DNA from: Diplosphaera chodatii
Taxonomy: Eukaryota > Chlorophyta > Trebouxiophyceae > Prasiolales > Stichococcaceae
Assembly: GCA_032358165.1 (NCBI GenBank)
Contig: JAALGY010000054.1
Span: forward strand, 2,356,001 to 2,420,000
DNA: 64,000 bases
Reading direction: 5' to 3'
How positions within the stretch are numbered: position 1 is the first letter of the stretch; every line of letters starts with the position of its first letter. The position numbers and the translations under genes were made by a program. The notes under the pieces were generated by a model. It saw only the letters and a list, made by a program, of their open reading frames with translations, was not told the DNA's origin and searched no databases. Shown here piece by piece: positions 24,701 through 35,900 of this stretch.

Positions 24701-26285
24701 CCACAAGACCAGCATGCCGTGTGTCACAACTGCTGGGAGCCCGCGATACGGCGACCTGCTCAAGGGCGGCCTGCCGTCCTGCTGCTCCTGAAGCTACCTG
24801 CTGACCAATTGAGTGTACTCCCGCTGACAATGTTCTCTCAAAGCATTGAGGGTGACTGCCTCCGAGTCCAATCAAACATCCAAAGACACACCTGGACAGC
24901 CCGCTGCAGGGTGGCCACACGCCCCGACAGCTCCGCGACCTTCGGGATGGCCACGAACGACTGGAAGTGCCCCGCCAGCTGCTGCACCGCTTCTATTAAA
25001 TGCGCCGCCTCGCCGTACTCGTTGCGCTCCACCGCCCGCTGCAGCTGGTCTGTGGATGCAGGACGCACACCGGTGATGCGCCATTTGTTACTATCCAATA
25101 GCCAATGCAATGTGCACAATACGGGAACAGTGCAGAGCTGCAGAAAAGAAGCGACCATCCTTCTGCATGGATGCTGTCGGGTGACCAAGTAGCAGGCGGT
25201 GAATGTGACTGAAGTCTTGAGTCTGCAGGTGATCAGCTTGAGGCCCCACCCACGGCGGTGACAAGCATCGACAGGCGGCGGAAGGCTGTGATGGTGGCCG
25301 TCAGGTTTGACTTCGCATGGTCCAGCTTGCGGATGTCCCGACAAATTTCCTGAAAAGCAAGTCAATGAAGGGTTTGGGTCGACTATTCATCTCTTGAGGA
25401 TTCAGTGTTTGAGGCTCTGCCACCTAGCAGTGTTCTGCGTGATGCAGCCTTCCCGCATGCAGGCACAAATAAGCTACGTTTCGAAGCAGCAATGTAGCAT
25501 AGGTGCCGCCATCTTGGCAGGTCACCTGGACCATGGCTTCCGAGGCTTCCGCCTTCCGCTTGATGTCTGCCACCCGGCTGAACAGCTCGCCGATGCCCTG
25601 CTTCGCCTGCACCAGGTCCTGCCTGCGCATGCAAGCAAAGTGTGAAATTACAGATGGCGCAACTTCCAGGGTATGTGTTCAAAGTGTACCAGAACGATCA
25701 GTGGTTCTGGGACCCTGCTCAATGTTTTTCAGCAGTCCATTGGGATGCTAACGAGCGTTCTGCTGACGCTGCAACAAGAGAGTGTCTACAGGCCGTAAAG
25801 CAGCAGATTGGCACCTTGAGCAGCCGCCGTTGGCGCTCTGCTGCCGCACGGCGTCCAGGATCTCGGCGTCCACCCGCCGGATCTTGGCGCGCAGCGTGGT
25901 GATCAGCGGGTCCAGGCCCACCAGCGACGCCTCTGCAATGGTCATGCGCAGTCTGATATCGATCTACCTGAGCACCTGGGCACCCTTCATTTTCTGCTGA
26001 ATGGCTGCAGCATGCCGAGGCCTGCTTGCATGCATGCGCATGCACATACTGCACCGGCTACTTGTCCTAATGCTGCACAGTGCTGTCGCATCAAAGCAGG
26101 CGCCCTGTACCTGTAGGGAACATTTCGTTGAGGAACTTTACGGCGTCAAAGTCGGGGCTGTCCAATGCGTCCCCCGGGCGGGCCTGTAGCGCTGAGGACG
26201 GCGTGGAGGACTGCGCCGCCATGCCGTTGGCCGCGGCCGCACCGCCGTTCGGCGCGGCAGCCTGCTGGTTCGCCACCTCCGCCAT
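18751..26285 (-). CDS. VPS53: Vacuolar protein sorting-associated protein 53 (GARP/EARP subunit)
   Basis: Twenty-two minus-strand exons join in phase into 927 residues: 26285-26111, 25932-25815, 25622-25526, 25349-25250, 25049-24892, 24669-24556, 24207-24061, 23784-23683, 23462-23355, 23117-23007, 22850-22735, 22501-22291, 21824-21697, 21368-21263, 21054-20917, 20751-20641, 20382-20250, 20057-19978, 19822-19727, 19519-19420, 19268-19111, 18927-18751. VPS53 is a rod subunit of the GARP and EARP tethers, which capture endosome-derived vesicles at the trans-Golgi. Family blocks: FDAVKFLNEMFPT, the IRRVDAEI coiled coil, QAKQGIGELFSRVADIKRK, EICRDIRKLDHAKSNLT, YGEAAHLIEAVQQLAGHF, ERTDRRYLWLRKRL, IFPPEWHLPQLVCLAFC, NTTNDFENELAARF, TTAEYCTEVIG, and GSQQLLLDTHAVRSLLL with LKKAEASALLEAY in the C-terminal half. 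About 110 additional C-terminal residues are Ala/Gly-rich, ending in a basic helix. Confidence 0.93.
20760..20775 (+). repeat. Interstitial telomere-type repeat, two TTTAGGG units
   Basis: The sequence GGTTTAGGGTTTAGGG is a perfect two-unit TTTAGGG array. It lies in a VPS53 intron 9 bases upstream (in transcript sense) of the acceptor of the exon at 20751, where it reads CCCTAAACCCTAAACC and so serves as the pyrimidine-rich tract. Confidence 0.85.
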
Positions 26286-26991
26286 GGCGTCAGGAGACGC
26301 AGGCGCCGGCTGCCGCGCAGCCTCAGCTGGGAAGGCCGCTACATGGTTGTGGGCGTCTGAGGGGTTCGGGGCAGCAGTGCAACTGCGATCTCCCCACCCT
26401 CTGCTTTCAGCTGGCACGTAGCGGCAGCAGCGATCCGCGGCTCAGGCACGTCTTTATGCCTGCTGGCTCACAGCTTGACAGCCGCAACTGAGCGTGTTGT
26501 TGGCATGTGCAGCGTGCAAACCGCCCAAGAACTGCGAGGTTCACATCGAGTGCTGTCGACAACGCCCTTAGTGCGGTTGAGGAACGGGGATTGCGTCAGC
26601 TATGCAGATGAGCCTCGAGCACACTCTGCTTGGTCTGTTTGATCAACTCCTTGGGAGTCCCTCAAATCTACGTGCGACACAGCCACAATATCCCCTCTGT
26701 GCAAGGACCGACAACAATCAGGTGCAGGGGTGCAACGCACTGCAAGCTGAGGAATGGCCTGAGGACTGTGGTCTTCTGGGTAGCGCTCTCGCCCACCGTT
26801 TCATTTGCCCCCTTCGCTCGCCTGCGGGATGTCGGAGGGGAGCGCGCAATCATGCTCTGCAATTGGGTCCATTTGCGCACGGTGTACATGTACCATGAGG
26901 AGCATATAAGAGCACTTGGAGGCACGCCACGGCGACAGCTCCAGCCGAGGTGTCACACTGATCTGTGACATCCAAAGCATGTTCGAGACCG
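26286..26991. promoter_or_regulatory. Divergent promoter region between VPS53 and the giant coiled-coil gene
   Basis: 706 bp separate divergent starts. The right half contains a TATA-like box for the rightward gene. Nothing comparable is evident for VPS53. No other gene is apparent in it. Confidence 0.4.
26903..26910 (+). promoter_or_regulatory. TATA-like box of the giant coiled-coil gene
   Basis: CATATAAG lies about 82 bases before the ATG at 26992, a plausible spacing for a TATA box followed by a short leader. It supports placing the start codon at 26992 rather than at the later in-frame ATG at 27454. Confidence 0.4.
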
Positions 26992-29900
26992 ATGACCATC
27001 CAGGAGCGGCTTGCTGCGGGCAACAAAGGTACTTCTCACATGATTTGATGAAGCTTTTGTAGACTTGCATGTTTCGTTGGGAGCATTCCATCATCTTGGT
27101 CTATCTGGGATGGGATGACCCTGTCGACTGCTGTCCAATGTCCGCAAATCGAAGCCATCTGGAAGCAATTGGTACTCTAGTTATGACTGTTTCCATCCTG
27201 AACACGCTGACTGGCGGCGAAGTCCTGCAGTCGATCTAGTGTTATCTGCTGCCATTGACGTACCAGGTCAACCTCAGTTTGCGCTGACCCAATTTCAAGT
27301 GTCTGGGAGCCATCTTCTGATGTGATGCACAGGTGCAACGCATCCGGACTTGTGGCAGGGCCAGCATCGCTGATGCCACAGCCGGCGCCCCTACAGAGAA
27401 CGCTGCGACAGCGGCTGGGGCCCACAGCCTAGCCGCTGCCGCTGCCGGGTGCCATGCCCGCCGGCGCCAGCGCCGCCGACGGCAGGGTGGCCTCCCCAGG
27501 CAGGCAGCAGTGTGACCCGCGGGCGGAGTCGCAGCCGCCCGCACGGGTCGCGTCCGGCAAGCGGAAGCAGCCTGGCGGGTCCGCGGGAAGCCGGATGCAC
27601 AGCCCGCGGGCGCCCAGCAGCCTGAACGGGCACGCTGCAGGGCAGGCAGGCACGGCGGTCAGTGAGGCGGCGACGGTGGCGGCGCTGCGGCAGCTGACCC
27701 ACAGCAGCAGCGACAGCGGCGGCGGCGGCGGCAGGCACGCAGCCCAGCAGCCCGCCAGCGGCGGGGCCGTCACACGCATTGGCGCCCCTCCGCGGCAGAA
27801 CGGTAGCAGTATGCCGCTCAAAGACCCCCAAGGTCCGGAAGCCACACACCAGACACTATCGCCTCAGCCTGGACATGTGGCAAACGGCACCGGCTCCCAC
27901 CCTGCAGCGGGCCCCGCCGCTCCTGCAGTCAATGGTGCAGGTGAACAGCATCAAACTGGCGGCTCGCCATCGACGCACAGCCTGCAGCCGGCGCCGCCAC
28001 CGCCCACGCCCCAGTCCCCAGCACTGCAGCTCCCTGCCGACCTGGTGATCCCGCCACTGGAATCGCGCATGTGCCCGCTCAGCATATCACCTTGCCAGAT
28101 GCCACCGACCGAGCCGACCTGATGTGCCGTGCCCCACGCATGGACCTGATGTCCTGACTGTCACTTTCGCAGTATGTCTTGGACGAGGATGTGCAGCCTT
28201 CAGCTGGACAGGCTGGCGCAGTGTCAGCACAAACGGCAGCGGACAGCCCGATGCAGGACCAGCAGCCGCCACAGCCACGTGGTATCCACAGTTCTGCCGC
28301 CACTCAGGCAGCTGTGGCGCAGGCAAACCAGCTCACTGCTGCTGTCACAGCTCCATCAGACCTGCGGCAAGACCTTGCACAGCAGCAGCCAGCGCGCCGC
28401 GAACAGGCGTCACAGCCACGTTCTGGGGCAGACGACATGCCGGCAGAACCAGACAGGCAGCCTGCAGATGCACGTCCAACTGCTGGTGCGCCCGGTAGCA
28501 ACAGTGGTCAAACACATACGATCTGGATGACATCCGAAGTGTGGGGATGTCCAACATGCAGATCATGATGCTTTTGAAGGCCTGCTTGCAGCCGCCGTTG
28601 ACCGGGCTGAGCCGCCCGGTGCGGAAGCAGCAGCAGCCCCCGGCCGTCAGGGACGCGGCAGGGGCCGCGGCAGAGGCAGTCGGGGCGGCGGTCGTGGCGG
28701 CAGGACAGTGTCAGGTGCACCTGCATAGTGAAGAGCAGGTGTTGAGCAGATGCCCAGCATGGATTGCTGGCAATGCCGTTCAACTAACACATCATGCTGG
28801 GGACACAGAAACATTCCGGTTTCCTCCTTCAAAAGTCGACGACGAATTCTGACGGCACAATCAATAATCCCGGGCCCATAACCTTTGCACCCCGCATCTG
28901 CAGTCAGGAAGCCGGCCATCAAGCTGGGGAGGCCCGGCCGCGGCAGCGGCAGGGGCAGCCGTGGCGGCGGCAGGGGTCGAAGTGCGGCCGGCAGGGGCCG
29001 GGGGCGGGGGCGGCTTCGCATCAGGGACGCGGCGGCTGCGGTGCAGCAGCAGATGCAGCAGCAGACCGACACCGACATGGGCACTGGGTCCTCTGGTGAG
29101 GGCGCTGGCATGTGCGCACCCTGTAGTGTTTTGCAATGAACTGTGATGTTGTACTTGACCCAGTACGCAAGCCATGCAGGATCGCCACAACCCTCAACCA
29201 CCGGGAAGCAAAGGCGTTGCCGTGGACTGCCAGTCGTGCGCTGAGCCGCCTGTGCTGCTGCAGACGGCGACGGTTTCGAGCCGTCGCTGGGCGCCGGCGG
29301 CAGCCGCGGCTCGGTGCAGCGGCAGCAGCCGGCGCCCGTCCAGCAGCAGGACGGCCCCAGCCAGAGGCGCAGGCCGTCGTCAGCGCTTCCGCGCCTGGAG
29401 TCGCTATCTCCTGCCATGCACGGCGGCGGACTGGTGGGTTCCTATCGTGGAAGGAGCTGCAACGACTTGTGCAATGCGCAGCGCTTGATCGCCCGCTCAT
29501 CATGGCAAGGGGTGCTCTGCTGGGTCGGAATACACATCCAAGCACGTGGTTGGACATGACTGGTTACTGTGCGTCCTGCATGCTTGCTGACGCCAAGCGA
29601 CACGACTGCTGTATTGCAGGCCGAGGCATCGGTGCAGCTGCCCGGCACCGGCGAAGTCGGCGACGCAGACGACCTCTTCGCGGAAGCCGACTCCTCCGCC
29701 GCCGCCGCCGCCGCCGCTCGCAGCAGAGGTGGCAGCCCCGCGGCGCAGGGGGCGGAGTCAGCCGCCGGGCCGAGCTCACCACAGCGCGATGGCCGCCGCA
29801 GGCGGGCAAGCACCGGGGGCCCCCTGCAGCGCGGCGACGACGCGGCACAGGACAAGAGGCTGGCGGCGGTGCTGCAGGGGGGCCGCGGCTGCCGCCACCG

Positions 29901-32900
29901 GTGGCCCGCCCAGTCCGACCCCTCCCGCCACTTCACGCCCCAGGGCCGCGCCGTGGCCACGCTCTCCACCCCGGAGGCCCTGGTGCGAGCTGCTGAGACT
30001 CTTCTCAATCACATGTAGCTTGGTGACAGCAATCGCTGGTGTCGAGGTGCTCTTCTGGTATTGTATGCACTTCCACCCTGCTGACCTGCTGGGTAGTTTG
30101 AATGGCCAATGAAGTGGCCCCAACAACCGCAATGCAGCGTCCGACCCCATGTGGAAACCGCACCTACCTGCCCCGACTGGCATCACAGCTCAAACTTTGG
30201 TTCCAGCAGTGAATGGCAGTCATGGCACTGCTCCTGCAGGCGCTGCTGGCTGCTCCGCCGCCAGACTCCACACCCGAGTTCGTCGCGGCGCTGCAGCGGC
30301 GCGCCGGCAGAGCCATGCCCTTCACACAGCCGCACCGGCAGCAGCAGCAGCAGCAGCTACAGCAGCTACAGCAGAAGAGGCGCCGTTGGCAGCAGTCCCC
30401 AGAGCCACGAGCGGCGGCGGACACCCCCAAAAGGCGGCAGCAGCGGCTGGTTGCGGGCAGGCGGCAGGCGCCTCCTGACCTGTCGGGTACGGATGCAGAA
30501 TCGGATGCAGAGTCGGACCCCAGCAGCAGCTGGAACCCCGAGGACAGCCGGCAGACACCGCAGCAGTCGCGGCGGCGGGAGGCGGGTGGTGCAGGAACTT
30601 CGGGAGCGGCCTCGCAATCTGGCGTGGACGGCAGCGAAGCAGAGTCTGCGGGCGAGGCGGCAGAGGCGGGGCTGGCAGCAGCGGAGCCAAACTCGGCTGC
30701 GGGGCCCTCACAGCATGCCCGACCGGCCTCCGATGCAGCGGGCGCAGCAGCAGCAGCCAGCGGGCCGCAGCAGCGTGGGCAGCGCCACAGCGGCGCGCCG
30801 TCAGCAGGCAGCCCTGCAGCGCAGGGGACGAGCCATCCCCAGCAGCAGCCGCTGGCCCCAGCGGCCGCCCGGCCCGCAGCGGACTGGTTGGAAGCCGGAA
30901 GCGGCAGAGCCCTGCAGCTGCCGCCGTGGCCCGCACAGCAGCCGCCGCTGACGCGGAAGGACGTGAGTCACCAGAAGGCGCCCGGCGGGCGGTGCCTGTC
31001 GGACCTGAGCCGCCACGAGGCGCTGGCGCTGCTGGCGGCGCGGCACCGCACGCCCCCCGGCGCGTCAAAGGCCTCGCGGTTCGCGTGGCTGGCCGCGCTG
31101 CGCCTCGTGGCGGCGGCCGGCCTGCCGCGGGACCACCCCTCCCTGCAGTTCCTGCAGGACGGCCGCCAGGTGTGGTATTCTGCTCAGGGCCTAGGGCTTT
31201 GTGAAATGTGTATCAGGGCAGTCTGCTCATGAAGTGATCACGCCACCCATGATGCCTGTTGAGTCTCTCCTCTGAGTTCTGATGTTGCACTCATAGCAGC
31301 AGCCTAAGCAGAAGCATGGGTTGCGCCCAGACATGAGGCGTACGTGCTTGCATTTCGGCAGGTGTCGCAGCTCAGCGCCGCGGAAGCGCGGCAGCGCCTG
31401 CAGCGGGAGCCGCGCACGGGCCCGGGCGCAAAGCTGCTGCACCTGGCCCTGGAGCGCGTGGCCGCGGGGACTGCAGCAGCGGGGGCGGGCGCGGGTCCCG
31501 GCAATGCGGCGGCGGCGGCGGCGGCGGCCTCGGCGCCGCAGCAGGGGGCGCCCGACGATGCGCTGGCGCCGTCGACCGCGCCGCAGCCTCGGCAGCGGCA
31601 GCTGCGGCGGCTGCGGCGGGGCAGCAGCGAGCCGCCGGGCGCGGGCGGCGACGCAGCCCGGTCTGGCAGCCCTGTGGTCAGCGGCGGCGGCCTCGATGCA
31701 GCACAGCACACCCTCGCGGGCAGTGCCTCGGAGCGTCACGAGGACGCGGACTCGATGTCAGGCTCACCAGAGGCAGGGCAGCAGCAGGATCCACAGCAGC
31801 CGCGAAGCAGCCAGCAGCTGCCGTCGGCAGAGGCAGAGGCAGCGGTGGCGGCAGCGGACGAACGTTCCGACTCTGGCGGCGGTCCCGCCAGCGAGCCCAG
31901 AGCGGCAGCGGGCGGCCCTGCAGCCGGGCGGCGGCGCCGGCACCGCCTCTCAGACGCCGGGCCGCCCCCCGACCACTGGCCCCGCAGCGGCAAGGAAGCC
32001 TCGCTGAACGGCATCGCCAGCAACCGGTCTGCCTTTTCGCCGGCGCACCCCGCGGCGCCCGCAGAGCCGCAGCAGCAGCGCAGGCGCGCAGCCGGCGCCG
32101 CTGCCGCCGGCGCCGGCGCAGGGGATGCCAGTGCGCATCCGCAGCGGCTGGCCGGGCAGCCAACAGCAGACTCGCCACGTGTTGGCAGCCGGGCGGCAGG
32201 GGAGCAGCCAGCCGGGGAGCAGGCGGGCTGGCCTCACAGCAGCCCAGATGGTGGGAAGCCGCTGCAGCTCCCAAAGCCGGACGGGCGGCTGGTGGCAGGC
32301 CTCGGATGGGCTGAGGCGCAGGCGATCCTCGAGGCCAACAGGAAGAGGCAAGCCAGGCTACCATATGCTGTGCTTCTGACTGTGCCCAATGCGTCAAGCC
32401 CTTCCATCACTTTGCTACGTACGGTTGTACATGCAGCACTGTGTGGTGTGCCGCTCCTGTTCGATGGGTCATCGAGCAGAGCAGGTCAAAGCAGGATCCT
32501 CCGGTCACGCTTCCAACGGTTACACTGTTACTGCACAGGCCGGGCAGGAAGCCGCAGTGGCTGCTGGCGCTGCGGCACCTGCAGGCCAGCCGCGAGGCGC
32601 CGGACGCCGCGCGCCCCAGCGCCGCCGCTGCAGGGCCGCCCGGGCGCGGCGCTGCAGGGGGGTCCGGGCGCAAAGCCCGGGCGCAGCCGCCGCTGCTGCC
32701 GGAGGGCTCCGACGGCGCCATCCTCAGTGCAGCAACCGGCGCGGCGGCGGCTAACACAGTGTCGGCGGGGGCTGCAGCAAGCGATGCGGCTGCCGCCACA
32801 GGGGCGGAGGCGGCGGTGGATTCGGGGGGTGCTGCGGCAGCTGATGAGGCCACATCCTCTGAGGATGCATCCAGCGTCTCCGCCGGTGCGACGCCACAGC

Positions 32901-35900
32901 AGCGGCGTGCTCCCGGGGCAGGCAGGTGAGGTTGACGCAGGTCTGCGTCAGCATCATCAGCGGCAATGGAAGGCGCTGTCATCACATGTCGTCAGCATGC
33001 TGCGTGCCCAGTAACACAAGTGCACACTGTCTGCTTCGGTTCCGACTCCTCTGCAGCAGCCGCCTGTTGAAACAGCCGGCCAATGTCTGGATCTCGTGTC
33101 TGACACAGCTACGCATAGCAATGTCGTACATCGCATTTGACGCTGGCTGCAGGGGCCGGGGTCGGGGCTTTGGCCGCGGCAGGGGCAGAAGCAGCGGCCA
33201 AGGTGCGCCTCAGCAGCGCGGCGCGATCGGTGGCCGTGGCAGGGGCAGGGGCACCGGCGGCGGCCGCGGCAGAGGCGGCAGGAAGCGGAAACGAGACGCA
33301 GCATCTCCTGAAGGGGTGCGCACCTGCTGGCGCATCCACACGCAGTCTGTGCAGTCATGTGAGCTTGCGGGGCAGCAGCCGAAGGACGACGGCATACACA
33401 GCACAGCAGGCTCCCTGCTGTGCTGTTGCACTGGTCTCCTCCCGCTGCCGACTCCAGAAGGGTCTGTTGGGGGCGCAATCATTGCAGATCTAAGCACATC
33501 TGGCTGTTCCGACCCTTTGGTTGACCACCGGTTCCAGCACTCCCGATTCAGTGCCCTGAGCTGTTCCCACGTTCTCATTTGTTTGCAGCTCATGCACATG
33601 GCATTCATGGCCTGCAGGCGCAGCCCCGCAAGACAGCTGCCAGAGGCTCAGGCTCCCGGCCCAAGCGTGCAGCCCAGTCGCCTGTCACAGCTGATGGGGG
33701 CCCCGCAGCCGCCGCCGCTGCTGCCGAGAGTGATCCTGAGGCGGCTGCACACCCAGCATCAGGTAAGAAACAAGCATCTGCGTCTCATCGCCTGCACACA
33801 TGACGACTGGCGCGCTGCTTGATAGCTGCAAACGAAAAAGTGGCGCTGCTCGGCTCAGCGGCAGTACACCACAGCTGAACAAAACGTGTATGCAGCACTC
33901 CATCTGTGACTTTTCATGGCGCAGCCGGCGAGCGTCGCCCTGTGACGGTAACCCCCGCCCTCGCGCCCGGACCTGCAGCAGCCGACGTCGTCGCGCCCCT
34001 GCCGTGCCAGCAGCCGCCGCTGTCGGCGCCGACAGCGCCCTCGGCCGACCCGCCTGCGCCTGCGCTGGATGCTGCCAGAGCAGCTGCAGATGCGCATGAG
34101 GCACATGCCGCACCAGGGGCCGGCCTTGTGTTGGACGTCTCCACAGCCGACGCAGCCGAGGATGGCACAGACGCAGCGCTTGTGGACGGCATCGCTGTGC
34201 CCGTCTCAGTCCAGCAGGAGCAGGAGCAGCAGCAGCAGCAGCACCCGCAGCAGCAGCAGCAGGCCCCATCGCTGCAGCATGTGCGGCAGCCACCTGCAGC
34301 AGATGAGCCGCAGCCCCCGGCACCGCAGCAGCCGCAGCAGCAGCCGGCTGCGATGGAGCTCATGCTGCTGCCCCCTGCTTCGGAGCATGGTCCCCCTGCC
34401 GATTCGCAGCAGGGGCAGCGGCAAGACGTGCAGCAGGGCGCACAGCAGCAGCAGCTGCGACCGGTGCAGGCGGCCCCGCCACAGCAGCGGCCGCGGCAGG
34501 GTGGCACCACCCCGGCAGGGGGCAGCTCAGGTACCGATCCTTCAAACCATGTCATACTTCAGATGGTAATTCCATGCTTTGCAGTCATGGTTGCCTAGAC
34601 CCAACCAGCGCTGCTATGTGGTGTGCGCATTATGTGACACCTAGGCCTGGGTGTCATGCTGCTGCTCAGCCAGCCTGCTGAGGCAACCATGATTGGTAGG
34701 AGCCCCCTGAAACAGAGATCTGGGGGGTCCGACATCTGGATGCTTTGCATGCGGCCAGGCCTGCAGGCGGTGCCGGAAGCGGAGGCAGCCGCGGAGGCGG
34801 CCTTCGAGCGGGCGCAGGGCGTGCTGCGGGCGGCGGAGCCCGGGCCCGAGCTGCGGGTGGACCCGCACCGCGTGGGCGCCATCCGCCAGGAGCTGGTGCG
34901 CCGTTAAGCCCTAAATCTGAATCTGAATGTTGTCAGTGCGGGTGGATCCGGACCGCGTGGGCGCCATCCGCCAGGAGCTGGTGGGCGCCAAAACCCTGGC
35001 TCCGAACCCTCAAACTGGGAGGCAGTGTCTGGCGGCACAGCCGCCTGGTGCCACTTGATGACCAGTGAAAGCGGGGACCCTGTGTTGCTCGTGAGCGGGG
35101 TGGTCCTGCAGCAGCATAACAGACCCGGGAGCAGGCGGCCGGTTCCACGCAGAAGGGGGCCCACAGGCGTTGCCACGAAGCGCTCGTGTCCTCATGGCCA
35201 TACTGCGTGTCTCCCCAGGACGAGGACACCGACGACTTCCTGGCGGGGGCGGCGACGCGGCACGACGAGATGGGGCGCGACTTCATGCAGCTGCAGGTAC
35301 GCTGCAGATGTCACCTCTTTGCCGTGCGCAGCTGCACAAACGCGATCGGCCCCGCTCACGGAAGATCAACTGCCGCACGCCAAGGTCGCCATGTCCTGGC
35401 GTTCAGTGTCCGAACGTTGGTGATGAAACACTGGATAGCTGCGTTGCAGGGCTGTCCTGTCGATGCCGCCGTGCCACTCACTACATGCACCTAATGTTGC
35501 AGGCCCGGTACGAGCGCAAGGTGGCGTGGGAGCGCGGCTGGTCCGCCCTGCTGCAGCGCAAGATGCAGCGCCGCGCCGCAGAGGTAGGGTCCCAACCGTT
35601 CTCTTGCACTGTGCAGTCTGTGTGGTCGATATCAGTCAATACCAGTGCCTTGACACCGTCCAGAAGTTGCTATTGCGAATCATCTGTCACAGGTACACGA
35701 CCTTGCAGCAGTGAACATCCACTCATGCCTGATGTGATATGGTGCCTGCAGTCGGCGGAGCGGCTCGCCGGGAAGCAGGAAGCGGTGCGCCAGCGGGACG
35801 AGGCCCGCGCGGCTCTGGAGGCCCTGCGGCGGCAGGCCAGCACAGCGCGCAGCAGTCAGGCGCATGCTCAGAGCGGCCAGCCCATGGCAGGCGGCAGCGA

